A DNA stretch of 64,000 bases from Penicillium oxalicum (lineage: Eukaryota; Ascomycota; Eurotiomycetes; Eurotiales; Aspergillaceae): contig NC_064655.1 in the NCBI RefSeq assembly GCF_001723175.1, forward strand, positions 1,426,001 to 1,490,000, read 5' to 3'. Both the position numbers and the translations under genes were made by a program. Shown piece after piece: positions 22,343 to 34,293 of this stretch (position 1 is the first letter of the stretch; each line of letters opens with the position of its first letter). Under the pieces are notes generated by a model. The model was not told where the DNA came from and did not search any database. It saw only the letters and a program-made list of their open reading frames with translations.

Positions 22343-25300
22343 TTACAATTTCACCAGCAAAACCCCATCCAAAGCTTCTTCCCAGCTCTCCATAAGGGAG
22401 CCACAGAAGAGTTCGATGCAAGACGAATCCAAGGTAGCCTCGAAGGTGCTTTGATGAGCTTCTTCGGTTCTCGTAGACTGGTCACCTTGAGTGACTAAAT
22501 CGATCAGAGAGGAAAGAACTCCAGACGCGGAGATTCGCTGCTTCAAGGCTCTTGCGTTTGACCGGACAACCTCAAAGAGCTCTGGGACGAGTGCCGAGAG
22601 CTTCTCCAACCGTTCTTTTGGCAACTTTTTGCCGCCCTTCTTAGTAGCGAGTGTCACCAATTGCCATAAAGCCTTCAGTGTCTCAAGAAGAGTGTAGGAC
22701 TTGTGGAAGTATTCCCAGGTCGGTGCCACGAGGTTTTCGGATCCAACGCACAATGTCGTTGAAGACAGGAGGGAAGACGATGATTTCTCATTCATCGTAA
22801 GCTCTAATTTTTTCAGACCCAGATATTCTTCGACCTGGCTAAGAGCAGCTTCTACTTGATCCGAGGTGATCAGCTTGGAGCCAGCCATGAACAAAGCCAC
22901 CTTGAGTAATTTCACGTGGACCAAGGATGTTTCTTTCTCAGCTGATGTCTGGTCTCTCTCAGTATCGGTCACGGAGAGCATTTCAAGAGATGGCAGGTCA
23001 GCATCTGGCGTGAGAGGTTTTTGCAAAGCAATACCCTTCAAAGTGCTGAATAGTTGGTCCGTAATTCGGGCCGAGGCCAGCCAGTTGTTCTGGAAGATGT
23101 TAGCAGAGGTTACCAGTTTAGTCCGTTGCGACGATTTTCACACTGACTCTTGGAAGTGGCCCCAATCGCACTCTCTCCTCGAATATTGGTTTGTTGACAA
23201 ATTCACATGACATGAAAGCACCGAACTTTCGTGAATCAACGACTGGAGTGCTATCGCGTGCTGTTGACAAAGTGTGAGCAGAGTACATGGTCGAAGCATG
23301 AGCAGTAAACAGTGCACTTACCAAGGTCATCATAGCGTCCCATCGGATCGCCCCCGGCAAGTCGTTGCGTACGTCGCACATCAAGGGCATACATGCGACG
23401 ATTGATACTATTAGAGAGGCGTCGTCGAAGCTCGATGATTTCTTCCGTGTTCACGTAGGCGCCCTCCTCCAAGCCAGCTGTTCGGAATCGCATTGTATTC
23501 ACTTCCGAGTTGCGGAAGAAATTCAGCCCTTGCACAAATGCAGATAGTGGATCGAAATCCTTGTATTCTGCACCCTCGACTGGTGGAGCAGAATGGGGAT
23601 GCACAGTAGAGAGACGAGTAAAGAGGATGTGGGCGACGGAATCAAATTGAATTTGCTTGACGGACAATTTGCTGAAGGTGCTCAGGGCAAGAGAACCTGC
23701 CCCAAGGAGAAGGTAGATTCTGACCAACAGAAGTAGCGCTTCATAATTGTGGGGTGAGTTGCGGCACAAGTGATCGAGAACGGCTGCGGATCGAATCAAC
23801 GAGGTCTTGGACACTTGAATCTCGGTTTCATGGGTTTCATGGGGTTCAGTGGGCTGCAGGAGACTCATGGCGGCCAGAATGCAGAGGTCGTCGATAGGTT
23901 GACTTTCAATAGTAGATGATGCAGCCTTTGAAGTCTCTTTCTTGCTTTGGCCCTCCTTGAAGGAAGCATCATACAGTTCAAGACAGCGAGCAACGAAGCC
24001 CTCGATGGCATCCGCAGAAAGTCTGTGCTCTGATCCAGAGATGTTCAAACAATAGTCGAGTTTGAGCGCATTGATCTTGGAAACGTTTCCCTATAGTAAT
24101 GTCAGCGAACGTGTTCAGCCCGACACTGCATAGTGAATAAGATTACCTTTCCTGCACTGGCATGGTGTTGATTGATGTAGTCGAGCAGAGTTGATAGGTG
24201 GTCCTTGTTCGGACCCACGATCCTCCGGATATCGTTGAAGGCGTACAACTTGTGGATGTGGTTGTCAATGTATTCCTTACAGGCTGGAATCAAAGTGCCA
24301 GCGGCAGTCTCGCCGCTTTGGATGCCGCAAACAATAATGTCGAGGCGAGCGAGAGCCGCATTGCGAGATTTAGGCATCAAACGAGAAAATTCCTCCGCAA
24401 ATTTTTCCGAGTTGGCAGCGACACTGTTTCCATATTGAATTATTAGCCGAGTCGAGTTGATTTATCTTCTCCAGGCACTTACCCAGGAGTTTTAGCGTTT
24501 TTTGTAGCTGAGACCAACACGCTCCATATGCTCCAGTCATCAATCTCACGGAGGGCCTTAAGCCTCTCCTCGTCATTAGAAATCGCATAAAGGTTCTTCA
24601 CGAACGCAATTCCCTCCTCCCACATCTGAGCGGCAACAAGATTCGACGCCTTGAACCCTAAGAAGGCATTGTCACTTTGAACAACGCGAGATTTGAGACC
24701 GAGGTTGTCGCTGTCTAAAACCTTCACAACTTCCGAGTTCATTCCCTGGGCTTCGTAGATCTTGATGAGAAGACGCAGCTCCTCGGATGATTGAATCGCT
24801 CGAGGGGGGCTTGTCTGCTGAGGCTGAGTGTTGCATACAGTCAATGGGGTGCTCTGCTAGAAATACTATGCACATCAACTTCAGGCCAGGACTCACATTT
24901 TCTGGAACATCTGCTGCAGCCTTTGAGATCATGCGATATGCCAGGGTACCAAAAAGCTTCCGGTCGGTTTCGGAACTTCTCGCGTCTGTTGCAATTAGGT
25001 GGCTCAAGAAGATGGCCCAGAAATAGTACTTTCGATCCCGGGGGAAGTTCTTTTGTAGGCTCATGGCCGCCTGCAAAGAATGAGGGTGTAATCAGCCATT
25101 CAAGTCCTTCCGCCGGCAATCCATATTATACATCACAGTCGACTTGCGACGAACCTTTTGGGCGGACTTCCAATCATTTCTCTCAAAAGCGTATGTAAAC
25201 CAACGGCCTTGAATTTCAAGGTCCTGGGGTTGAGCTTTCGCTGCCCTCTCCCAGAGATTACTCCGCGTCGCATCTTGGCCCTCAATTTTCTGTAGCGTCT

Positions 25301-25634
25301 TGAACAGGAGATCCAGGGTATCGATGTCAGTCGTCGGCGGCTCCGCATTGCACAACTCGAGTGTTTCCGCGATGCCGCGCTTGTGGTGGGCCTCGTCCGC
25401 ATGGCGCCAAAGAACATGCGCTTTCCAAGCCTATAAAGATGTTAATGAGTATGATGTTCAGACTGAGGCGAAGTCACTCTATGGTAAGCCACATACTTTC
25501 AAAAATCGGGTATCCTCGCCTTTCTTCATGCGTTTTTCGATAAGCTGCAGTGCCTGCTTGAGATTCTGCCCGTCAATCGCATCTTGAATCTGGTTGTTAC
25601 GGCGCAAAAACACCGCGTCGCTGATAGGCGCCAT
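22343..25634 (-). CDS. MDM20: NatB N-terminal acetyltransferase auxiliary subunit (MDM20/NAA25)
   Basis: This is the ribosome-anchoring subunit of the NatB complex, which acetylates proteins starting Met-Asp, Met-Glu, Met-Asn or Met-Gln. Eight exons (25634-25497, 25430-25155, 25070-24897, 24823-24483, 24423-24147, 24090-23322, 23260-23149 or 23148, 23089-22343) join to 944 residues. The N-terminal half has TPR-like helical repeats, for example LEKRMKKGEDTRFLKAWKAH and ERNDWKSAQKAAMSLQKNFP. The region SRNAALARLDI in the fifth exon is typical of the family. Phase arithmetic favours 23148 as the end of exon 7, which uses a GTCAGT donor. The catalytic partner NAA20 is not in the window. The call rests on overall pattern and length, since the family has no short catalytic motif. 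Confidence 0.85.
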
Positions 25635-26645
25635 GATGATTGGGCAAGAGAGAATTTTCCGAGAGAAGTCAATCGCCTTTTCCGTCCCCCGTTCTCTGTA
25701 ATTGGCCCGGTATGCTTGCACAGAGAAAGGTGCTTCGCCGACCGCGGAGAAATAGCTCCTTCTGCTATCTTTTTGGCGGGGAAGCAATTTAGGTGGGATG
25801 TGGAAGGCGGTGAATTCCACAATCCCGCAGCCCGCCCAGCCCAGCCCGATTTGCAGATGACGTGAAGGCCACCTTCTCGCTCGATGCTTGAGTGACGAGA
25901 GCGTTTAGATCATCTGATGGCTGAGACACTACTTTTCATAATTTCTTTTCTCAAGCGAGGAGTATGCATGACTACCTTACTCGCCTTTATTTATGACAGA
26001 AGCTAAACAGAGTTCCAATTCAAGAGCACCTTTGTATAGCACTTGATGCGAATACATCGAAGCCCCTGTGAGGAAACGGGTAGGCTTAAATCTCAATAAT
26101 GGTACTACAAGGCCCCAATTACTACAGGGTAAGCAGGTAGCCTTGTGTACTTGGTATTTTTAGGAAACGCAGCATTTCCGAATCCGGCAAGATGTTGTTT
26201 CCAAGATAAACAGCCTCGACCGATCCTGGGGCTCTCTGGCAGCATATGCAACGCGCCGCAAGGCTGATGGCACGGACGCTCGAGACATATCATTATGGAG
26301 GCAAACAAAAATCGACATTCAGCGGGTAAAAAGCGGGACGTGGAAAGCTTCTTTCAATCAAAGTAATATCGTACATTTCCAGAATTGGCTCGTCGACACC
26401 CCCCGGAAGAGCAACGAAGACGTGCATACAAGTCAAAAATGGCCTGTGGTCAAGCATATCATGTTTGAGTTGAAGACTCGGCTTGCACGCCGTGTCATCT
26501 CTAGGGATGGCACCAATATGTGGCCTTTGAATGACGCTTTCTTTGACACATTGTGCCCTGACTGGAGAGGAAACATTGGGAAACACTTGCAGATATGCTG
26601 GTCTGTATAGGCATTTCTGCAATCTCTTTCTGTATTGGAATCAAG
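25635..26645. other. Intergenic region between MDM20 and COX23
   Basis: About 1 kb holding the MDM20 promoter and the COX23 3' flank; both genes are on the minus strand. A minus-strand frame of 109 codons at 26293-26622 has no family features. I see no gene. Confidence 0.55.
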
Positions 26646-27338
26646 TTATTTCTGAGGTGAACTTGCAGATTTCTTTTGGTTAAGCTTCGCAAAAGTCAGT
26701 GTTTTTTGATCACGAAGAGAGTTTCTCGACAGAAGGGCGATGCTCATAGTTTGGTCGGTAGCCCAGTCAATGCCTGCTCAATCAAAATGTCACTTACCCA
26801 GTTCTTCTTGCAGTCGCGATAGGCTCTGAGGAGAAAACCAAGTCAGCAAGCTACTTTTTGGTGGACGGAGTCATAGCAGATAGAGGAAAGTTCAGCAGAG
26901 CCGCCCCTTGTGAATTACCGTGACTCGGCACCTCCATGAGACTGGCATCAATGGTGTCAGCACTTACTGAAAGTAGTCACCGCACATCTCGCGATCAAAA
27001 TTATTACGTTTCATACACCTGAGACTGCGATCCGCAAAGTCTTGACACGGATCGTAATACTCGCTCGCAGGTTTACTAGCGATTCCAGTTAGCCATACTT
27101 TCTGAGAAAAGCTAGACCATGCGAGGCAAAAGCGCGGAAAATTGGGGATAAGCGGGGTCGGTGCCACGAAGGTTGCTCATCGTTGATCATGTTCAGACTC
27201 TCAGTAATGGGGTGCATTTCTTGCTGGATGGAGGGAGGAGCCGAATACAAGGGAGTAGGGATCTCACTGTGAGAACTTCCGCTCGGCCTTTTCCCATGCC
27301 TTGCCGTGCTGTTCGTCCTGTGGAGCGTTGGACGACAT
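26646..27338 (-). CDS. COX23: Mitochondrial twin-CX9C protein COX23 (cytochrome c oxidase assembly)
   Basis: COX23 works in the mitochondrial intermembrane space in copper delivery and assembly of cytochrome c oxidase. Exons 27338-27268, 27075-26968, 26825-26798 and tentatively 26684-26646 give 81 residues starting [20 protein letters not shown]. The twin CX9C motif is complete: [12 protein letters not shown] and MCGDYFQAYRDC, each with nine residues between the cysteines. These would form disulfides through Mia40-dependent import, so no presequence is expected. The last exon is uncertain. I chose the version reading [14 protein letters not shown] because it keeps phase and resembles family tails, but it needs a GCGAAG acceptor, and downstream alternatives would shorten the tail to 1-6 residues. 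The gene is too short and too intron-rich to show as one long frame. Confidence 0.85.
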
Positions 27339-28401
27339 CGGGCCCAAATGTACACAAGATGGATCCGATAGGGTGATATCTCGGACTCAGGGTGTTGCGT
27401 CTAGTTCAAAGTTCAATATTGGCGTACGGAAGATGAGATTTGAAGACCCCAGAACGAATCCAGCGAGGATCGGATTTTGATAGTTGGGGTTCTTCCTGGC
27501 TGGATGGAGCTCGGGACGATCGGTAGCGCCGTCTTGGCGCGGCTCTGCATGGCGACGGAGCTTCGATCAAGGCCGGAAATTCATTGAAGACAGATCAAGA
27601 TCGACAATATTATTGTTCGTGTCTATTGTGTCATTAGTGTTCGCGAAGCTCATGTTGACGTTACAAATACATATCGAACGATCTGGATAAATTTGTTTTA
27701 CAGATCTTGAGTCAGCTACATCCCAGGTGAAGACCTCGGAACTTTTCACTGGATCGCGACGTGTGAATCTATTTAACCTTTTTCGGACAGCCCATGATGG
27801 ACCACGCTAATTTCAGAATCGATGGAAAGTGTGAGACTATCGGCAGACTTTGACTGCATTTCACTGATGAGCATTCACAGAATTCTAAGGCCATTGCTCG
27901 ACATTGTCAGATGCATTACTCTCCATGACTGACAGGTATGGGTCGTCTGCCAGCTGTTGCGAATTGTCCAGAACTCTCAAGTCAAGGTGACAGGTACAGT
28001 TCCTTAGTATACGCAAGTTCCACCTCCCGGCGACGTAGCGGGCAACGGGTTCCTTATGTAACTGAGTGCCTGAGGCTACTACTATCGACAAACACTCTTG
28101 CCCTGGGTTTGAAAAGTTTCGATCTTGTAAACTTCGATTTCGGTTCTGCTCCCTCTGCGTTATAGCTGCGTTAGCTCTGGGCTTGACGCCAGTCATATTC
28201 TGTCGGTTTCACTTTGACCGAGATCCTCATTTTAGCCGCCCAGCTCATCCACGTCAAAATTATCCCGTTCGAGCCCCCACCGCGACTTTGAGATCGCGCG
28301 CCACGCGCCCCCGCGCTTTGAGAGCTTCGAAACCGCGACAATCCTGAAACCCTCGGAAACAACTATTATTTGAATACAGCTTTACACAATTCACGCCCAG
28401 A
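27339..28401. promoter_or_regulatory. Divergent region COX23 / RING E3 gene
   Basis: This 1.06 kb stretch separates two divergent start codons and must contain both promoters. A minus-strand frame of 103 codons at 27885-28196 shows no protein-family features. No repeats were seen. Confidence 0.5.
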
Positions 28402-30168
28402 ATGGCAGGCGGTGGTAAATCCGTGGCTGAAATAGCTGGAGTATGATTAAGCAACTCCGACGAGAGCGCTGCATTATGACGGCAACTGACGAGCGCACAG
28501 CTGTTCAACACCCTGCAAGGACATGTGGACGATATTCGAAGTCGCTTACAATGCGGTATCTGTATACGACCACTCTATGAGCCTTTCAGTCTTGCCTGTG
28601 GCCATACCTTTTGTTACACCGTACGTCTTCGTCCCTCTCTTGTCTCTGGCCGCGGAGCCGCCTATCTAATACCTCACAGTGCCTGGCCCAATGGTTCAGT
28701 GGCGGTCGATCAAAGCGGACATGTCCTGACTGTCGGGCAGCCGTCAAGACTCAGCCTGCGCCAGCCTATCTGGTAAGGAAGATGAACGCCGCAACAAAGC
28801 TGTCTCATTCTAACTCGCCACCGCCACCAGATTCGAGAAATCGTGCAGATGTTCACAAGTCGCGCAGAGCTGTTGGACAGAGGGGAAACGACACACGAAC
28901 ACTTAGCCAACCGGCTCGCAGAGACGGAAAAGTTGGACCAGGACAAAGCAAATACAAACCCCCAAACCGGTGGCCTGTTTGGCGGACTCTTCAAACCAAA
29001 AGGACCCGCTTTGAAACCTCTAGTCGACGTGGACGATGGAGTCTTACGCTGTCCACGCTGTCAGTGGGAGCTCGAGGAAAATTCCTGTGGAGGCTGTGGG
29101 TGGACCTACCGAGAGAACGACGATGTGACCGATCTCAGTGAATCTGGTGACGACGACGATGACTACGATGAGGACACGGATTTCGACTCCATGGTGGACG
29201 GGGAGGAACCGGATGAGGATGCATTTGGATTCGACGAAGACCAAATTTTTGGAGGACCTTACGGGCCGTACGGACCACATTATCTGTTCGGTGATGGAGT
29301 GTCCGGCGGCAGCATCTTTGACCCGCTGATCCATGCGTTGGATAATCGGGGCTACCACCGACGCTTTTGGGGGGCAAGACCTCCAGCTGACCCTTATGAC
29401 AGTCATTTTGACGACGAAAATGAGGATGACTTTGATGACGAGGAAGACGCCTACGACGAGGCAGACTCTTTTATTGATGATGAGGAGAACCAAACTTTCC
29501 ACCAAAATGACTCTGATCATTCCACCGTGGTAGGAGAAAATCGCCACCATCCTCGAGGGCCTTCGGCTCGTCGACATGGCCGACCCGTTGTAAACCTTGA
29601 CTCTTCAGACGACGAAGAGAATGAAGAGAATGAACATGACGAACGCGCCGCTTACATGGGCCTGCTAGGAAGGCTTGCGGAGTCACGGAGTTCGTCTCTT
29701 GATCCGACAGACACTTCCGATCTTGAGACGGCGCAACGTTCTTTGCGTGAACATCCCTCCAATCGCAGCCTCAGGTCGCCCGACCCTACGCCTCATTTTC
29801 ATATTACGCGATCAGCACCGCGTGTCTCGTCGTTCATCAACGATGAAGCGTCGGAAGAAGAAGAAGACCATTATGAGGAAGAAGAGGAGGATCAAGAAGG
29901 CACCGTGTATGACGATAACAGTGACGATGACGACGAAGACGAAATGCCTATTCAGCGGGGACGATTTCACAAGCGGCAGGAAATCCCTGCTTCAAGCGAT
30001 GAAAGTGAAGTCACAGGCAGCCCTTCTCCAAGTCCTGCAAGGCATTCCAGGTTGACTGGCTCTTCAACCCAGAATGCCATTCCTGTTGCTGACTCCGATG
30101 ACGAGCAACCCGTTGGTCCTATACGGAGAGCAACACAGAGACGCCACGCACGATTTTCACCGTATTGA
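28402..30168 (+). CDS. RING-finger E3 ubiquitin ligase with zinc ribbon and long acidic tail
   Basis: Exons 28402-28440, 28501-28620, 28680-28772 and 28831-30168 give 529 residues. A C3HC4 RING is complete: Cys31, Cys34, Cys46, His48, Cys51, Cys54, Cys68 and Cys71 (LQCGICIRPLYEP, CGHTFCYTC, CPDCRAAV). The RING spans three exons. A helix with heptad-like spacing follows, then a second zinc site CPRC-x8-CGGC (about residues 150-165), then about 350 residues extremely rich in Asp, Glu and Ser with scattered basic patches. The tail suggests a nuclear, chromatin- or histone-linked protein. The RING resembles that of yeast Psh1, the E3 for the centromeric histone Cse4, but I cannot show orthology. 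Substrate unknown. Confidence 0.85.
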
Positions 30169-31454
30169 TTTTGGCCGTATGGGATGGAAGGTCACTGTGC
30201 ATTCCTTGCCTGGTGTCTGACTACAACCCCCCTCCCTTCTTTTCTTTTTCCTTTGCTGCCGCCTCATATAGACATTTGGTGTGCTGATTGGGATTTCTTG
30301 GCTTTCTATTTCATCTTCTTCTTGGTGGATTCGGAGGTCTCCATCGGGTGTCCTGCACAACCTTTGCCGTTTTTGGCCCCCCTCTAACCATCATATACTT
30401 CCTTTGCAAATACCCCTTTGAACTTTCCGCTTTTTGATCCGCTTTTGCCTTTGAGATCGTGTGAGCAACTCTTGCAAGCTACGAGTTGATTGTCTACTCT
30501 TTACTTTTTCTGCTCATTTCCGCTGGACCTCAGTGGTCAATTCTGGTTTTCTTTCTTCTGTTCTTGGAATCCTGGCGGCATAGCAAGCGAGGGAGGTTCT
30601 CTTTGGGTGCATTTCATTTGGGTAATTTGTTGCAACTCGTTTTCCTGGTTCTGCTTTGACCTAGGTACAACGCGTGTTGCAGAATGAGAAAATCTTGCTC
30701 ATGTTGTAAACAAAATAATCATAATTCACATCTCCATATCGCGTTGAGCGAGCGAGAGGGAGAACCGCTCGGCGACTGTCGGCGATACTTGATATCTTGA
30801 ATCTGAATCTGTCGCTGCTGGGGGTCGATCATTCTTGGCTGATTGTTCGTTGACTACGAGAATCGATCAAAATCTTTCTGCCTAACTCTACTTGCATACC
30901 AGTATCAGGTGCCTATCGAAATCTTTGAACTTATAGTGGTAGCATGTTGCATTCATCAGTGTACCGGTTCACCTCGAAGATACTTGCACCTATCGAGCCC
31001 ATCAATTTGATGTTGCTCGAGTGCACATGCATCTCGTGACATCAGGTGATCCGAATGCGAAGGTTTTCCCTGTCAAGATATGATTCCTTCCATCGTGTTG
31101 TAATCATTATTTAATCGGCATTTTGTTTTTCAAAAGTCTCAGCCTGGATGGATGCTTTGGCCATATCCTCTAGCATTATGTTTATTGTGTCTCGGGGGTG
31201 CATAAGAAGGAAATCCACTGAACGGTCAAGTTCTAAAGTTCTCTGGAACACAGTCATCCAGTCGTAAACATTATCGGAGGCTGTACTAATGAGACCGGGC
31301 TGGTGGATACCACCCTGTGACTCAAGCTTTGAAAAGGAACCGCCGCCTCAGGTCTTGGCCGCAACTACTTCAGAAGTTTATCTATTTACAACTACGTCGC
31401 AAGTGAGAATAGCAGATCTCGCTTTTGACCAACACCCTTGACGAGTGTTTCAAT
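30169..31454. other. Intergenic region between the RING E3 and S9 peptidase genes
   Basis: About 1.3 kb with a pyrimidine-rich start (30225-30270, probably 3' UTR of the RING gene) and then mixed sequence leading to the peptidase promoter. No gene or repeat could be supported. Confidence 0.55.
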
Positions 31455-33564
31455 ATGGTGCAAACTCAAACTGCGCCCTTCGGGCACTGGAAGAGCCCAC
31501 TAACCGCCGAGGGTTTAGCGACAAACAGCATCATGCTCAACGAAGTTGCCGTTAATGTCAGTGGCCCAGCAAAACTCATGGCCAACCCCCAAACAAGAAA
31601 AAATCCCCGCTGACAATATCAGGAATCCACTGGGGCAATATATTCCGTCGAGTGCCGTCCGGTCGAAGACGGCCGTGCGGCGATAGTTGAACACAGGCAA
31701 AACGGCCAAAGCAAAGATGTCCTCCCAAAAGATCTCAGTGCCTTCGCAACTGTCCAAGAGATGGGAGGTGGATCGATCGCTATGAGACCGGATGGGAAAC
31801 TGCTGTTATCCGATGAGAAATCATGCAATATCTATCTGCTGGATCCAGAGTCATCTCAAGCCACGCTGGTTCGACCAGCCGAGAAGGGAATCCGCTATGC
31901 TGATTTCTCAACGCATCCAACGAATCCGCGATGGGTTATTGCCATCAAGGAAGACCATCGCGAGGCCACCCCAGAAACTCAGGCTACCCACGTGCACAAC
32001 ACGCTGGTAGCGATTGACCTTGAACTTGATCCCCAGGACCCTAACAAGGAAATTACCATTGCCCGCGGCGATGATTTTTACTCTCATCCCAAGTTTGACC
32101 CGTCTGGGAGGTACGTGTCCTGGATCCAATGGACCCATCCGGACATGCCTTGGACTGGCACTGTGCTGCATGTAGCTGAATGGCAAGAGGGTTCTCTAGT
32201 CAATGTGACTCGAATCGCTGGCAAGGCGCAGGAGGAGAGCATTGCTCAACCGAAGTGGGGATTGGATGGAAAGCTCTTTTTCGCAAGCGACAAGACTGGA
32301 TTCTGGCAATTGTATTCATATGATCCGGCAAACTCTCAAACTCGAGTCTTCAAATTCCATGGACTGGAGCATTCGGACTTTGCGATTGCAGAGTGGCACG
32401 TTGGAGAGTACGTTTTGAGATCACCTTCCTTGACCGATTCGGCTTCTAACTGACGCCTCCCCCTCAAGATGCACATTTGTCTCACTCGATGACAAGACCA
32501 TCGTGGCAACTGTGATCACCCATGCCACTAGCAAGATTGTTCTTGTCGACACCGCCGCTTGCTCAGCTCAAGAGCTGGACCTGCCTTACGTGGATGTCGA
32601 CTCGATCACCCGCGTGTCAGCCACGAGTTTCGCAGTGGTTGGCTCATCAAAGACTTCACCTCAGGAGCTGGCGCTTGTCACATTCACTCCGTCTTTCGAG
32701 GTTACCAGAAAGATTCTCACCTCCACTGCCTCATTCGAGCTGGCCCCTGAATTCGTTTCAATCGCAGCCGAGTACACGGCCCCTCAAAAGTATGGCCCAC
32801 TCACCGACGGCGAGGTGTACATGTTCTACTTTGCCCCTCGCAACCCCGACTACCAAGCCGAACAAGGTGCTCTTCCGCCTCTTCTGACTTACGTCCATGG
32901 AGGTCCAAACGGAGCCGTCACACCGGCACTGTCTCTCGATATTCAATACTGGACCACCCGTGGCTTTGCCGTGTGTGCTGTCAATTACACTGGATCTGTC
33001 GCCTTTGGCCGAGAGTATAGAGAACGATTGTCAGGCTACTGGGGCCTGGTCGATGTTGGCGATGCAGTCAGTGCAGTCGAATTCCTCGCCGACAAGGGCC
33101 TCATAGATAGGACCCGGGTCGGAATCTACGGCGGCAGTGCTGGAGGCTACTTGACTCTTCGAGCTCTCCACATGTTTCCCGAGACATGGGCGGCAGGCAT
33201 CAGCTCTTATGGCATCAGTGATGTAAAGGCTCTGCAGGCTGACTCATATAAGTTTGAGAGTCAAGATGTGGACCGCCTGCTACTGTGCAAAACTAAGCCT
33301 GAGGATCGGGAGGCAGAGCTGAAAGATCGCAGTCCGTGCTATTTTGCAGAGCAGATGAAGGCGCCGTTGTTGATGTTGCAAGGAACGGAAGATATGATTG
33401 TTCCGATTGCTCAAGCAAGAATGATGGCCGAAGCTATGCATTCAAAGGGACGAGTGGCCGAAGTGGTTGAATTTGAGGGTGAAGGCCATGGATGGCATGG
33501 TAAAAAGGCGATTTATGAATCTTATACGCGAAAGGAAGATTGGTGGAAGCAGTATCTGACTTGA
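31455..33564 (+). CDS. Prolyl oligopeptidase family serine peptidase (S9, acylaminoacyl-peptidase/DPP-like)
   Basis: Exons 31455-31556, 31623-32407 and 32469-33564 give 660 residues. The N-terminal two-thirds is a beta-propeller-like region (for example SIAMRPDGKLLLSD and SHPKFDPSGRYVSWIQWTHP), and the last ~250 residues are an alpha/beta-hydrolase. The predicted triad is Ser519 in GGSAGGY, Asp604 in GTEDMIVP and His636 in GEGHGW. No signal peptide or membrane segment is visible, so a cytosolic enzyme that trims oligopeptides or acylated peptides is likely. Secreted fungal S9 enzymes normally have a signal sequence. The start is the first ATG (MVQTQTAPFGHWKSPL). The second intron ends in TCAAG. 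The substrate cannot be predicted more precisely. Confidence 0.92.
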
Positions 33565-34293
33565 GTCAGTAGTGATGAAGCAGAATACGGTGGCCCATCC
33601 GGTGGCCGAAGTTTATATCACATTTGCCAGTGTCCGGACATCTAGGTATTTAGGCATTTCCTATTTAGGGTAAAGTCCGCTTGATCAGCCCATCACTGAA
33701 ACAATAATCGATTATTTCGTATAGTTATGACTTTCCCTTCCATTGCGTTGGAGAACGGGAGCTGCTGCATCCTCTGTGCCAAGTTGGGGGGTAGATAAAA
33801 TATTCCTACTGATATGAATAAGGCTCGTGTGAAGTACCTATTCAGTACCCTAGCAGCCCTGAGATTGGGAATGGAACATAACAGGACCGTGTGAACGAAC
33901 AAATGCGTGCCATGCACGTACTCGTCATGCATGCTGTATACGTGGAAGTCAGCGTTCGCCAGATATAAGTTTATCATGGCTTTTGCATAGGCCTTAGGTC
34001 CCAAGTTGACTAGGCCCAGGATTGGGCTACACCCAGGCCTGACAGACACTCCTTGAAAAACGAATTCCCATCGGACTACAACGACGGGAATTATTGAAAC
34101 ATATCACAGACACGCGCTTTGACTCGATTGAAGAAAAAAAATTTAAAAGTAATCTGGCTTATGAACAAACTCATCTGCCATGTCGATGCAATATGGTAAG
34201 ATACAAGTGCGACTCCGACTCCAGAACCACTTTTTTCTACAACGCTGTGAAGGAAAGAAATCATCAAGCAAAAGATTTTTTGGGACAAGTCCA
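33565..34293. other. Convergent intergenic region S9 peptidase / RRP9
   Basis: The two 3' ends face each other over 729 bp. An A-run and an AT-rich patch lie near 34130-34145. No gene seen. Confidence 0.55.
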
